A stretch of 64,000 nt of DNA from Flavobacterium pectinovorum (lineage in GTDB: Bacteria; Bacteroidota; Bacteroidia; Flavobacteriales; Flavobacteriaceae), in the NCBI RefSeq assembly GCF_006438875.1, contig NZ_RCZH01000018.1:78931-142930 (forward strand), written 5' to 3'. Position numbers and translations under genes: made by a program. The notes below the pieces were generated by a model. The model worked only from the letters and a program-made list of their open reading frames with translations, did not search any database and was not told where the DNA came from. Positions 55,201-62,305 of this stretch are shown here, piece by piece. Every line of letters begins with the position of its first letter. Within the stretch, counting starts at the first letter, position 1.

Positions 55201-56771
55201 TAACTTGAAGATTCATTAGGCCATGTAGAAATATCACTATATCCTAATCGCCAATATCCAGTAGTGGTCTCAGCAGTTGTTACCGTTAAATCACTTGCAG
55301 AGAGTACACCATCAATATATAATTTCATACCTCCCGCTCCAAGGGTAGCAGTAACCATATGCCAGTTTCCATCGTTGTAAGCAGTGGTTGTATTGATGTA
55401 TTTTTTTACTGCGCCCGGTGCTACACCAAAATATAATACTCCTGTACTGGTCATATAAATAAATCGGTCTCTGGTACCACCAACACCGGTTTGAAGACTC
55501 GAAAATCCAATCAATGCACCACCAATAGTGGTTGTGGTTTTAAACCAAGAAGAAACACTTACTGAAGCAGGGCTTACGTATAAATTTGGGGTAGAGATAT
55601 AATTAGTGGTTCCATTAAAGGTATAGGCCTTTCCTGCATTATTAAACCGATCGGCAGACGCCGTAGGTGTGCCTCCTTGGAAAGTGCCGGAATTGTTACC
55701 TGTAGCATCAACTGCATTACCTTCAAACTTATAATAAGAGATTAAATTTGTTACTGGTAACTGAGATATTACGGGGCCGTTACAAGTGGTTGCCTGAGTT
55801 CCGCTAAGAGCGCTGCTCATTCCTCCTTCTGTAATGGCATATACCCTCCAGTAATAAGTTGTTCCTGTACTCAGCCCGGTTTGAGATGATAAGACAACTC
55901 CAGCTGCAGTCTGACTTACAAAAGAATAGTTAATCCCATCTGTAGAACGGTAAATAACAAAACCTCTCTCATTTGTAGAGAGGTCATTCCAGTTGAGTGT
56001 CATCGAAGAGAGCGTTATTGCTGAGAAACTAAGACTTCCTGGGGCAATAGGCATTGGCGGGGTAAATCCGTACGTTCTGCCGGTTACCCGTTTGGTGGTA
56101 ATACTTGCTACAGTAGTAGAACTTACACTAGTACCTGCATTATTTACAGATAAATAATTCCCCGATCCGGTAGCTGTGGCAGTAATCCCAATAGCAGCAG
56201 AAGGAGCATTTACAGCAAAAGCATCAGAACGATAAACAAATTCAATTTTTCCACTAGTTTCATAAATATTTACCTGAAAAGAGCATACTGCACCTAGGGC
56301 TAAATAATTCCATTCTGCATTAAGGTATTGTATTGTAAATATTCTATTTCCCACTACTCCTGCTGTTCTATAGGTAACATTCGCCGTAGAAACAATATCA
56401 AGATCATCCCACAACGGTGCAATTACTGGCCTGGGTGACCCGGAAGCTGATAAATTATTGTTATAAACAAAATCAGTTGCAACAGTTCCCAAAGTCAGCC
56501 ACCCGTTAGTAGTCGCTCCAATATTGGTATATCGTATACCCATATACCAAAAGTCAAATCCTATTGGGATAAGTGCAGATACAGCATCATCTGTAGACCC
56601 TGTCCATGTTGTTGTATTTCCGCCCGTAATTGGTGTAAAACCCGCCGCTGTAGTACCAACAAATGTATAATTAGTGATTGTTTGGCTAAAAAGCTTTGTA
56701 CTAACAGAGAGTAATAAAAAAATAACAAGGATACATCTACACGATAAAGTAAAAATAATTTTTCTTTTCAT
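46233..56771 (-). CDS. Giant T9SS adhesin (3512 aa) inside the chaperone-usher operon
   Basis: Signal peptide, then a beta-rich domain at about 30-235 (FDFWYMGIRYTNIGATTNGW, VIAPLWDDLD), a fibronectin-III unit (about 240-335, STNERGFVIYRSTDGINYSF), and a LamG/concanavalin-like domain (about 345-560, ISYYKFEGNAVDATGNNSGT; GTLDDMVIYHRELSASEV). An Ig-like unit follows (SYSWTGPNGFTSLLQNPSLT). The bulk is a long array of short beta units with a recurring GTGTQTIS--YNNL--NNSSG pattern. It is interrupted by three W-x-G---T-W--AANW modules, for example WTGNVSTDWANAANWC. The C-terminus is a T9SS sorting domain (GTLLIHNILGQQISSTSISG ... SKHTVKIITTER). It probably extends far from the cell and binds glycans or proteins. 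It lies 52 bp after the chaperone gene. Confidence 0.9.
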   Translation of the reverse strand: MKRKIIFTLSCRCILVIFLLLSVSTKLFSQTITNYTFVGTTAAGFTPITGGNTTTWTGSTDDAVSALIPIGFDFWYMGIRYTNIGATTNGWLTLGTVATDFVYNNNLSASGSPRPVIAPLWDDLDIVSTANVTYRTAGVVGNRIFTIQYLNAEWNYLALGAVCSFQVNIYETSGKIEFVYRSDAFAVNAPSAAIGITATATGSGNYLSVNNAGTSVSSTTVASITTKRVTGRTYGFTPPMPIAPGSLSFSAITLSSMTLNWNDLSTNERGFVIYRSTDGINYSFVSQTAAGVVLSSQTGLSTGTTYYWRVYAITEGGMSSALSGTQATTCNGPVISQLPVTNLISYYKFEGNAVDATGNNSGTFQGGTPTASADRFNNAGKAYTFNGTTNYISTPNLYVSPASVSVSSWFKTTTTIGGALIGFSSLQTGVGGTRDRFIYMTSTGVLYFGVAPGAVKKYINTTTAYNDGNWHMVTATLGAGGMKLYIDGVLSASDLTVTTAETTTGYWRLGYSDISTWPNESSSYFFQGTLDDMVIYHRELSASEVSVLYNSPDGAGSNSPVCAGANLNLIASTTSGASYSWTGPNGFTSLLQNPSLTYSAAYAGIYTVQVTLAGCAVTTTAYTNVVSTTTSGQWTGNVSTDWANAANWCSGTLPTAVTDVVITAGSARMPNISTSVNSRSLTVNNGANLTLSGAGTLNIAGTLINNGTFANTGTINFNGTTGQQTFSGLTSFFNLTLNNSSGLLLPSGITINNDLIITAGLLNANNFNINIAGNWTNNASATAFTAGISTVTFNSTTAKVIGGTFSTAFNNLIIANVGNTVSLASNTSITGNLSVNTGILDLGAFTANRATAGGTLTVANNATLKIGGTNTYPSNYTTNTLVTASTVEYSGTNQTVANQVYGNLRLSSSSGLAVKIFPAAALTIIGNLTSLIGAGTSVTFTAGSAITINGNIVIGASTTFNGGSFSHNIGGNWINSGTFNGNTGTIIFTGSGTAVSGSGTQNFNSLTVAASLVSFSAEGLTLSGNLATTGSGSFTQASGGTLTMTGTSTIISGVSISVDNLTISGSVTTTSSIILTGNLAVSGSFITSTGTIIMSGTSKSISGSGTKTFYILSLTGTVTTAVNFSISSVLLVYGSLTASAGTVTFTGTSSLSGIANLFNVTINGTSFQLSANATLGVAGALTVTAGTLNVSAMPNTVNFNGSGTQSINAITYNNLVTSNAGNKTAAGAITVNNDITIGLGTTFIASTYTHSIYNNWYNNGSFTAGTSTVQFLGSQNSVISGATTFNIVTLNNTSSAITLTLLSNIAVATINMTSGTVLTGINTLTITTTRTGNGIILGTITRNHSFSSGTAYAFEGPNNLITFTLAVGVNSVTVTVVNAPISDFPFNGSVNRIYAITIPSGTYINGTLRLHYEDSELNGNNESTMALWRYNGVSWGFSGKTSNSTTSNYIEQTLLLNITNRWTISDNSNAVQWNGSVSTDWNTAANWTVTQGSASAPPAATDIVNLGTSTFTNQPTISTAVTVKNINFGSLMAVTLSMAAGGSLVSSNMNGIWSANATHTLNVNGQTISVNGDLALSDGTSGHAINLNIGSGTVNISGALTEKGNANITFTGTGNLNIGGDFNYVNGIFTPGSGTVTYNGSSNQNVGIVNYNNLMINKAAANAIAVSALNIGGDLNITAGEFDSNAASVINGNVNVASGTIFQNNSTVSVGGNWNNNGSFTSNNSGTSVIFNGTGTQTISTTSFNNLVFNKPVGTLAILTGNVTINGNLNGTSGTLDIQSFFFNRTTQGGTATLNDDATLIIGADNAPNNFSNYILSTGSSVIFNGTGTQHLLLPGVVYGNIIFRNSGTKILYTPITVKNNLTIESTAIFNAGANTITLNGNWMNSGTFVPAASTLLLTGATKTITGDTTFNQVTVTGSYNILNNVTFNGLLNITSSGSLSGGASISTIVNADLINSGILYTLGTTTFTGTILQTLSLINAVTTVAITVNFNGSVSPVLNSTSAPQFGYLNINNTGGINASVGWTIAYGLTVGSGASFNGGISTHNLLGTLTNNGTITSAGTLNFIPASAVMLNMGTNFSSTGTVVFGGTGAITLAGNPASLQNVLISNTNAVGITSVSNLTITNNFTINNGSVFNAGNYNYLLGGNLLNNGTINSGTSIFTLNGSTTQDMYSVSPLYRLTLNNSGGIVTMSSNITVNNTLSFTTGKIKTGNYVVIQPAAGSVSGAAQNTGWVYGRLQKNTGTGVITKTFEIGNSTNFLPVSVAFANISTSGDLTVSTIEGDQPSISNSLINSAKSVNRYWTLNNNGITFSTANVTFNYIAADVDPGAATNAFVLGEYNSGSWNYPMIAALTTTSLTARGITYFADFQIGQLTISIKTWDGGAGTINWGDAANWNVDGVPTVNDDVQLTGPYIININVPAITKSLLLSDPGLVLSIIGGNALSVSGDLTLVSGALNIAGTFPSITGLVDVSAGTVGFTGLGSQTIPAYNYNNLVSTSTGARVFASTGTIGIANTFIPGMNSYTITGSTVSYNGAGAQTIAATAYNNLTLDNTGIKTFATGVTSIAGSLINASTITSDALSNEGTISYNGSADQTITDMNYYNLDASNSSGIVTLHDVTVNKVFSVSLGAVHIGSTNDEHKINVYDDITIASGASLIVSASSDAKHSVNIAGDIISNGVLDMATDSNSLATVNFIRDGNQTISGSGISSFYKIVVNQGYSNTNTLDVITPGFVVPNGFLTLSNGTFKLDNASLNITPFVADISSGHYLIPSSAGLWVNAGTVDSPAMNWTVAGSVQVTGGTLNMGNAIDNIVIPKDQAQFSVTGGTLNLASAISNPGAAWDFDMQGGIINVNTFGSTVSSIAPFNMDVVTDAFNVSGGTIVIQNSGGAAGQNLGYQNLSTTGTGFTGGTLQMGNSATVGTQIMSINTTNPLFNLQVSNAGVTVPLVSNDLTVKNNVTVTAGTLDINDRLIAIGGNISNSGNFIVNEGTVEMNGTNPQTIAASSFTGNLIRNLTITNPAGVGLGGSLNLTEILLVNTGTLSSAGNLTLISTVDKTALIDGNGAGAVSGNVTMQRYLVAGFGYKYFSPPCQNVTVNSFASTVDLNASFPNFYNYIENKVSSGFTSYTNPSDPLYTLQGYAADFGSGTIQKTVNMTGLVNNGSLSTTLYNNNQPYTKGFNLVGNPYPSPINWDSSTGWNRTNIDNAIYFFNSGSVSQYTGAYSTYINGVSSDGVASPIIASMQGFFVHVSDGVYPVIATLGINNTTRINDLSPIFHKSTMRTARSDSDRILIRMSANFSDHSQLADPLVVYSANEATPNFDKSYDAIKLMNIDDQLPNLYSIAADKSKLVINGLSGMDTATVIPLGIKTERDGTISFNLRDLENLPVNLHIYLRDTQRGINQDLQKDPVYTINLKKGIIENRFFLLFTAADGVIENNDNIFMAYGSGVDMFIKIKLVNEQSGTLLIHNILGQQISSTSISGNGEYKLEQLTSNLMYLVSFITSSSKHTVKIITTER

Positions 56772-56823
56772 GTGCTGAAGGGCTAAATTAGCGAGGATTG
56801 ATTCGTTTGAAAGCTATTTCTAA

Positions 56824-57684
56824 CTAAAGGAGATCAACTTGTGAAGAAGTGATTACTATTGGTTTTGTTTCTGATAAAGTACTGTATGTGATATTCAGTT
56901 TTCCTTTATGATAATCTATTCCTGAGTTCTTATCTAAATTAAGGGTAAAACTACGTACCGGATTAGGAGTGTAAATTGCAAAACCTTTTGCAATACCAAC
57001 TTGTGTAGATCTTCCAGTTATGGAAACGTATTCTATCTTTATATCTCCGTAAACAGATATGTTACCACTTCTCTTAAATAGCATATTTAATTGAGGTATT
57101 CCATCTGTATTAATTGAAAACATTGATTTTTCAAGCTTAACATTTAAAGTTAAAGCACCACTTCTAATAATAACAGGGATAGCAATACCAAATGTGGGTA
57201 CAAGTTGTACTGACATCGATTTTGGCGGCTTGAAAGCTTCTTTCTCTGGAGGCAGATTTTTTGTAACTGCCCTAAAATAAAGATGTGATCTATATTCACC
57301 TGATTGCAATTCATTTGTATTTATAGCTTGAATTTTAATAGTTTGCGATTCATTCGGGGCAAGTGTAACACTGCGTGGAAAAAACCTGAAATTTTTATCT
57401 GCAAAATGCTGTGCAGAATCAGGTTGAGCAATCTGCTCAAAAGCACCATTTTCCAGCATTCTATAATGTATAACAGAGATAAGATATTTTGTACTGTCGG
57501 ATCCTGTATTAGCAACAGTCAATTCCTGAGTTCTTTTGTTTGCATCAAGAATTACCCTGCGTGGCATAATCATAAGATCACCCTGGTTTGTACTATCATA
57601 TGGGGCAATAAATTGCCCCGCTGTAATAATAAATGATAGCGCAAAGAGAGTAACCCCAGCTTTCATAAAGAGGGTGTTATTCAT
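56824..57684 (-). CDS. PapD-like periplasmic fibre chaperone
   Basis: A 286-residue protein with an N-terminal signal (MKAGVTLFALSFIITAGQ). Domain 1 (about residues 36-155) shows the pilus chaperone pattern: LMIMPRRVILDANKRTQELT, VANTGSDSTKYLISVIHYRM, then FFPRSVTLAPNESQTIKIQA. The Arg near the first strand and the Lys in TIKIQ correspond to the PapD anchoring pair (Arg8, Lys112). Domain 2 is Ig-like and holds GIAIPVIIRSG and SFTLNLDKNSGIDYHKGKLN. It should cap DUF4402 subunits in the periplasm and pass them to the usher. It is flanked by the first subunit gene (82 bp upstream) and the giant adhesin. Confidence 0.85.
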   Translation of the reverse strand: MNNTLFMKAGVTLFALSFIITAGQFIAPYDSTNQGDLMIMPRRVILDANKRTQELTVANTGSDSTKYLISVIHYRMLENGAFEQIAQPDSAQHFADKNFRFFPRSVTLAPNESQTIKIQAINTNELQSGEYRSHLYFRAVTKNLPPEKEAFKPPKSMSVQLVPTFGIAIPVIIRSGALTLNVKLEKSMFSINTDGIPQLNMLFKRSGNISVYGDIKIEYVSITGRSTQVGIAKGFAIYTPNPVRSFTLNLDKNSGIDYHKGKLNITYSTLSETKPIVITSSQVDLL

Positions 57685-57766
57685 AATACGAGAATAAAGT
57701 GTTAATAATCTAAAGTCACAACTCTAAATTTAGAGACAGTTTTTATAATTCTAATTAACGTACTTA

Positions 57767-58273
57767 TTAATTGTAATTAACTGTAACTGCAAAAGGAGCT
57801 GCAGAAGTGTAAGATCCCTCAGCCTGTGAAGCTACGAGATTTAAGGTTGCTCCAATAGTTATGGTTTCTGAACCAGAACTTAATGTTCCTATTGTTGCCG
57901 GTGTACTGGTAAAGGTATCAACAGTCATTTGGTCAGTACCGCTCGCGATAATTACCGATGATGGCAAAGTTATGGCATAGGTATACGAACCAGAACCAGA
58001 AACTGTAAAAGCTGCTGCGGTTACCGTACCTGTAGCTGCTGGCAAGGTCACGCCTCCTGTAATAGTTCTACTATTATCCGGAGCCAAAACAACTGTACCA
58101 ACAGTTCCATCCGTAGCTATATTTCCAAAATTCATATCAGAAGCATTGGAAATACTTATAGGTGTGACTATTGTAGCCGAAGCTGTAGCTGTAGCTGTGG
58201 CCTGAGCAAAAACAGAAGATGTAAACAAAATTCCTAAAAGGCATAAATTTGTTGGAGTAATTAAATTTTTCAT
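57767..58273 (-). CDS. DUF4402 pilin-like subunit, first gene of the operon
   Basis: A 168-residue protein with a signal peptide ending near FAQ, then a low-complexity Ala/Thr run (ATATATASATIVTPISISNA). The DUF4402 core follows: DMNFGNIATDGTVGTVVLAP, TITGGVTLPAATGTVTAAAF, SGSGSYTYAITLPSS, and the C-terminal strand APFAVTVNYN. It is shorter and more regular than the subunit at 45662, and being first in the operon it should be made in the largest amount, which fits a major pilin. Similar proteins occur with chaperone and usher genes in Proteobacteria. The TNLC at the N-terminus is not a convincing lipobox. Confidence 0.85.
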   Translation of the reverse strand: MKNLITPTNLCLLGILFTSSVFAQATATATASATIVTPISISNASDMNFGNIATDGTVGTVVLAPDNSRTITGGVTLPAATGTVTAAAFTVSGSGSYTYAITLPSSVIIASGTDQMTVDTFTSTPATIGTLSSGSETITIGATLNLVASQAEGSYTSAAPFAVTVNYN

Positions 58274-58287
58274 AATGTAAGTAGTTG

Positions 58288-58320
58288 TAAAATTATTAAT
58301 GTTAGATTGGGAAAATCAAA
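58288..58320 (-). promoter_or_regulatory. Candidate promoter of the chaperone-usher operon
   Basis: On the minus strand TTTG (58317-58320) lies 21 bp before TAATTTTA (58288-58295), a near match to the TTTG / TAnnTTTG pair, 15 bp upstream of the first ATG. The leader would be very short. Confidence 0.4.
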
Positions 58321-59283
58321 ATCAGGCGCAGAAAAAGAGAATAAACAAACCATATAGTTTTAAATTATCTTCATATTTCAATGACTTATTTTGTCAAATG
58401 TATAACAAATACATTGCTAAATTGAAAATTATTAAATTTAACAATTTAAATAATTGTTTTGACCGCCTAAAACAAAAATTATTTCAAATTAGTTTGTTTT
58501 TTATTGCCAAGAAACTCAATGACAGCAAGATAAACTATAAATCAGCCATAAAAAAGTGAAGAAATACACCAAAATGTAATGACGTGGCTTATTTCTTCCT
58601 TTTTTAATTTAAAGCATATTATAAATCTTTTTATCTATGATTTTAATCTACATCTTCTTGACAAAAAAAAATGGTTTTGACTAAATGTTTGAGAATTCCT
58701 ATTCTAGATTTAACGTGTTATTAAGTTAACCGAAATAAAAAAACTTAACAAAGGAGATACGTTTATCCGTTTTTTATTCTTCCAATATATAATGAATAAA
58801 GAAAAAGAATTTAAAAGGATTATCTATTGTAGATAACCAACAAACAACTGAAAAACTAGTCATAAGAGTCGTCGAAGATGCGAATAGCAATGATTATTTA
58901 GTTTTGATACAACTTATAATTCAAAAGATAAGTTTCCAATCCTCGTAAACATCCTCTTTGATTTCCATTAATTTCAGTAAAAAAAGATACTTGGCAATTG
59001 CACACAGTAAAAAGTGGAAATATTGTCTTGTCCCGAAATCACAGGACGATGTAAAATGACTCTTTCTAAAATAGGTTCCCAGTTTTACAATAAAATTTTA
59101 TATCAATCAGTTTCTCTTTATGAATTTACTTATCGCTTTTGATTTATAATCCTAGATTTAATTTACATCAATACCAACCAATTTTGCCAATTTATCATTT
59201 ACAATAACATAAAAAGTGTGTAAAATCAAAATGTCCTGCACCCAAAAGTTTAGAAGAATTTTATAATTATTATTTTTTTCAAT
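58321..59283. other. Intergenic of about 960 bp, no gene seen
   Basis: Strongly A+T-rich. The plus-strand frame 58299-58559 is Lys/Asn-rich without any recognisable pattern and overlaps the operon promoter, so I do not call it. Around 59030 CTTGTCCCGAAATCACAGGACG forms only a weak stem. The size suggests room for regulation of the surface-fibre operon or eroded DNA. Confidence 0.4.
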
Positions 59284-59670
59284 CTATTGCCGAGACAATT
59301 CTGCTTCGGTATGCAGTACACAAACCCAATTATTATTTTTTATAATCCAGGTAGAAGTGCAGGCACATTTCATAGGGCTTTTTTGTTGATTGTCTACTAT
59401 TCCTAATTCTATCAAGTATGCTATCACCGCAGCATTTTCAGCAACTAATTGCACTTCGACATCAGAAAAATTTAATACTCTTCTTATATCGCCATTCCCC
59501 GACTCAAACATCTTTTTAAATTTTGCCTCATTTATACTTTGTACACCATTTTTTCCGACTATAATACACGGAAAGCTAGTAAGTTTTTTTACCGTTTCAT
59601 AATCGTGATTTTCCATTCCCTGCCAATACTTTTTTTCCAGTTCAATAATTTGTGTTTCCATAATCATCAT
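59284..59670 (-). CDS. NTF2-like protein (SnoaL/DUF4440 type)
   Basis: A 128-residue cytosolic protein. It starts with a helix (METQIIELEKKYWQGMENHD) followed by YETVKKLTSFPCIIVGKNGV, then four beta strands, the last pair being CACTSTWIIKNNNWVCVLHT. This is the cone-like NTF2 fold of DUF4440 proteins, which bind small molecules in a deep pocket or act as isomerases. Several Met codons are possible starts; METQ (fourth residue) is the most natural. There is no operon partner. The function is unknown. Confidence 0.75.
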   Translation of the reverse strand: MMIMETQIIELEKKYWQGMENHDYETVKKLTSFPCIIVGKNGVQSINEAKFKKMFESGNGDIRRVLNFSDVEVQLVAENAAVIAYLIELGIVDNQQKSPMKCACTSTWIIKNNNWVCVLHTEAELSRQ

Positions 59671-60134
59671 TTATTAGTTTAAACAGTTTTATACAAAGTT
59701 CAAACTAATATTGAAATGCATGTGCGCCTTTAACATAGATTTAATTGAGACCCAAAAACCAGTTTGGTAATTATCAATTTTTGAAGTTAATCTTGATTAA
59801 GATAAAAACAATATTTGCCAACCTCACCGCGCCTTTGTAAATTTTTGGAATTATGACACTCACTATTTTTGACCATAATTATGAAAGTGAACCTAAATTT
59901 ACCTTACGATTTTGAAAACCTGTAAAAGTCAGTGACTATTGTGATTAATACAAAGGTTAAGAACCTATAATATCTAAAAACTGCATTCAATTTAAGCTAA
60001 TGAAAAACCTAAGTTTTTTCAAATCAACATGCGCAGTAAATACATTGAAGGAAAAAATTGAGAGATACTATTTCGTAGATCCTCTTTTAAATCAGGAATT
60101 CGCTGGATTTATTTTAAAAAAAATTAACGCCAAC
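59671..60134. other. Intergenic, no gene seen
   Basis: Between the NTF2-like gene start and the LLM relic. A short plus-strand frame at 60000 (MKNLSFFKSTCAVNTLKEKI) is not supported by anything else. Confidence 0.35.
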
Positions 60135-60440
60135 CTAGCGCTGGGGCATATATTTTAGTACAGACTGTAGTATATGCAAATTATAGTCAACGCCTAATGT
60201 GTTTGGTATGGTAAGTAAAAGCGTATCAGCTTCCTAAATAGCTTCATCCTGAACTAGCTCTGCGATAAGTTTGTTCGGCCCAGCGGCATAACTTTTTTTG
60301 AAGATTGCCCGTTTATCCCTTTCAATATTACCAAAACTACCTGATCCTTTACCCTGATTTCCAAAGTAATATTTGTCCTGATCATTGACCAGTGCAAAAA
60401 TTGAGCGGCTTACTGAAACCAAAAAACATGATAATCTCAT
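60135..60440 (-). pseudogene. 3' relic of an LLM-class flavin-dependent oxidoreductase
   Basis: The minus strand reads SRSIFALVNDQDKYYFGNQG, KGSGSFGNIERDKRAIFKKS, YAAGPNKLIAELVQDEAI, a TAG stop, then EADTLLLTIPNTLGVDYNLH and ends YMPQR-stop at 60135. The ending TIPN-LGVDYN is typical of luciferase-like monooxygenases. The N-terminal three quarters is missing and one stop is in frame. Confidence 0.75.
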
Positions 60441-60517
60441 AACAAATTTGGATTTTCTCGTAAGATAAAATTCGTGATCTCTAGTAATTTTAATCTCAAA
60501 AACTAAAAGAATCGATC

Positions 60518-60760
60518 ATGAAAAATTCAAACAATCAAACCACTGAAAAACTTAAAAAATGTCCCTATCCAGTTTTTGTGTACGGCGAAAATAATTGTGA
60601 TATAACATATAGCACCTCTTACAAAGGGGACTGGGGACATTGGGACGAAGCTTGTGAAAATGACCCGAAAAACTCAAGTGATTCCAATACATCTGTAATA
60701 AAAAAGAACATAAAGTGTGAGCAAAACCAAAAAAAAATAAGCATCTACGCACAATTGTAA
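60518..60760 (+). CDS. Small Cys-containing hydrophilic protein, unknown
   Basis: An 80-residue frame with a plausible start (AACTAAAAGAATCGATC before the ATG). It contains KKCPYPVFVYGENNCDITYS, YKGDWGHWDEACEND and a Lys/Asn-rich end. Four Cys, several Trp/Tyr and the absence of a signal or membrane segment suggest a small folded protein, possibly metal-binding, but I recognise no family. A competing minus-strand frame of the same length (60552-60794) has a poorer composition. Confidence 0.4.
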   Translation: MKNSNNQTTEKLKKCPYPVFVYGENNCDITYSTSYKGDWGHWDEACENDPKNSSDSNTSVIKKNIKCEQNQKKISIYAQL

Positions 60761-60881
60761 ACCTTACGGAATTAATCCAATAAATATTATTCATTAAGCT
60801 TCACAATGTCCTGAAAATACATTTTGTTTTCGTATTTTATCTTCCCTAAATTGACATTTGAATCCTCAAATCAAAATCGAA

Positions 60882-60983
60882 ATGGGAAAATTTGTAATTA
60901 CCAAAAAACCTTGCGGGAAATATCAGGTTATTCTAAAATCTAAAGCTGGTAATACCCACCCCTTCAAAGTAAAATTCATTTAA
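60882..60983 (+). pseudogene. Truncated DUF1508 (YegP-like) gene, first half-repeat only
   Basis: ATG 60882 encodes MGKFVITKKPCGKYQVILKS, then KAGNTHPFKVKFI and a stop. MGKFVI-K---G-YQ--LK-- is the start of DUF1508 proteins, which normally have one or two complete units of about 50 residues. This one ends halfway through the first. It could be expressed as a 33-residue peptide, but decay is more likely. Confidence 0.45.
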
Positions 60984-61054
60984 TAACTACTGATTATCAT
61001 TGTTTTTAGTTTCGAAAAACAAAAAACACACTATTTATATATTACCAAACAATA

Positions 61055-62305
61055 TTATATTTTTTTCAATCGAAACATCTTTGTTTCATGACTCTTCACT
61101 TTCCCATTCCATTTTTTTCCTTTACCAACTACTTTATGTTCCCACAAATCTTTGATTTCATAAGTTTCGTTTAATCCCAATTCGGCAAAATTTATTTTTG
61201 AGCTCTGGGTACTTCCTGAACGGTTTAGAATCGCTATGACAGAATCACCATTTGCCAAAGGCTTTACAAAAATGCTCCATAACTCATTCTTGATTTTACA
61301 AACTGCCTGTTTCCCTAAAACATCCTGATTAATAGCAATCACTTCATCATTTAATAAAATACGTTTGGTTTCAGCACTCATATTCCGAACATCATTAGTC
61401 GCAGCCAAAGGTGAATTTAGAACAGACCAAAGACTCATTTGGCTTTGGTATTCGGTATCGGTACAACCTACTCCGCCTAAATCGCCTGAAGGTCCTTTTT
61501 TTCCATACAGTCCAACGACCAGCATATCCATATCATTCCAATGTCCAGGTCCTGCATAGGATGCATACTCCCACGAGTAATCAACAATATCCAATATCCC
61601 GGCACCAGTTCCGTGCAGTTCACTCCTGTTTTTTACCGGTTTAAGACTTTTCCATTTATCTCTTACATCAGCGGTAGTTCGCCATAATTGCCCCCCTGCT
61701 TGTCCTCCCCAAAGCCAAGGTTGGCGTTCCCCCCATTCACAAATCCCTAAAGCAATATCATGCCCGCTTTTACGCAAAGCATCCGCTATTTTTTTGTAAC
61801 GCGTTTTGGCAGTTTCCATATCATCAGGAGCGCCGCAATAATCGTATTTTAAATAATCAATTCCCCAAGAAGCAAAAGTATTCGCATCTTGTTCTTCAAA
61901 ATTTAAACTGGCTGTATAACCTGCACAGGTAAGCATTGCCGCATCTGAATAAATCCCCAGTTTCAACCCTTTGCTGTGCACATAATCAGCAAGTGCTTTG
62001 ATACCCGAAGGAAATTTTTTAGAATCGGCAATAATGTTATTTCTGTTATCACGACCACCTTGCCATCCATCGTCAATAAACAGGTGATTATAACCCAATT
62101 TCAGCATACCGCTGCTTACCATGGCATCTGCCATTTCACGTATTTCTTTTTCATTAATATTGTCGCCAAAATAGTTCCAGGTCATCCAACCCATGGGTGG
62201 TGTCGGAGCCAATAAAGTTCCGTCAATTGATTTGGTTTGTGCTTCTGCATTTCCACTACTGAAACAAAGTGTCATTACGAAAAGGCTAAGAATCTTCTTT
62301 TTCAT
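61055..62305 (-). CDS. Secreted alpha-galactosidase, GH27
   Basis: A 416-residue protein with a signal peptide ending near residue 22. The barrel begins LLAPTPPMGWMTWNYFGDNI and HLFIDDGWQGGRD, both family hallmarks. YLKYDYC carries the nucleophile Asp155, and the acid/base is Asp213 in WRTTADVRDKW. A small beta-sandwich forms the last 90 residues. It removes terminal alpha-galactose (or alpha-N-acetylgalactosamine) residues in the periplasm or outside. It stands alone, with no transporter, SusCD pair or regulator beside it. The stop is followed by no other minus-strand gene for several hundred bases. Confidence 0.92.
   Translation of the reverse strand: MKKKILSLFVMTLCFSSGNAEAQTKSIDGTLLAPTPPMGWMTWNYFGDNINEKEIREMADAMVSSGMLKLGYNHLFIDDGWQGGRDNRNNIIADSKKFPSGIKALADYVHSKGLKLGIYSDAAMLTCAGYTASLNFEEQDANTFASWGIDYLKYDYCGAPDDMETAKTRYKKIADALRKSGHDIALGICEWGERQPWLWGGQAGGQLWRTTADVRDKWKSLKPVKNRSELHGTGAGILDIVDYSWEYASYAGPGHWNDMDMLVVGLYGKKGPSGDLGGVGCTDTEYQSQMSLWSVLNSPLAATNDVRNMSAETKRILLNDEVIAINQDVLGKQAVCKIKNELWSIFVKPLANGDSVIAILNRSGSTQSSKINFAELGLNETYEIKDLWEHKVVGKGKKWNGKVKSHETKMFRLKKI

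Noticed and set aside
58299..58559. Plus-strand frame of 86 codons, Lys/Asn-rich
   Set aside because: Composition follows the local A+T richness; it overlaps the likely promoter of the fibre operon.
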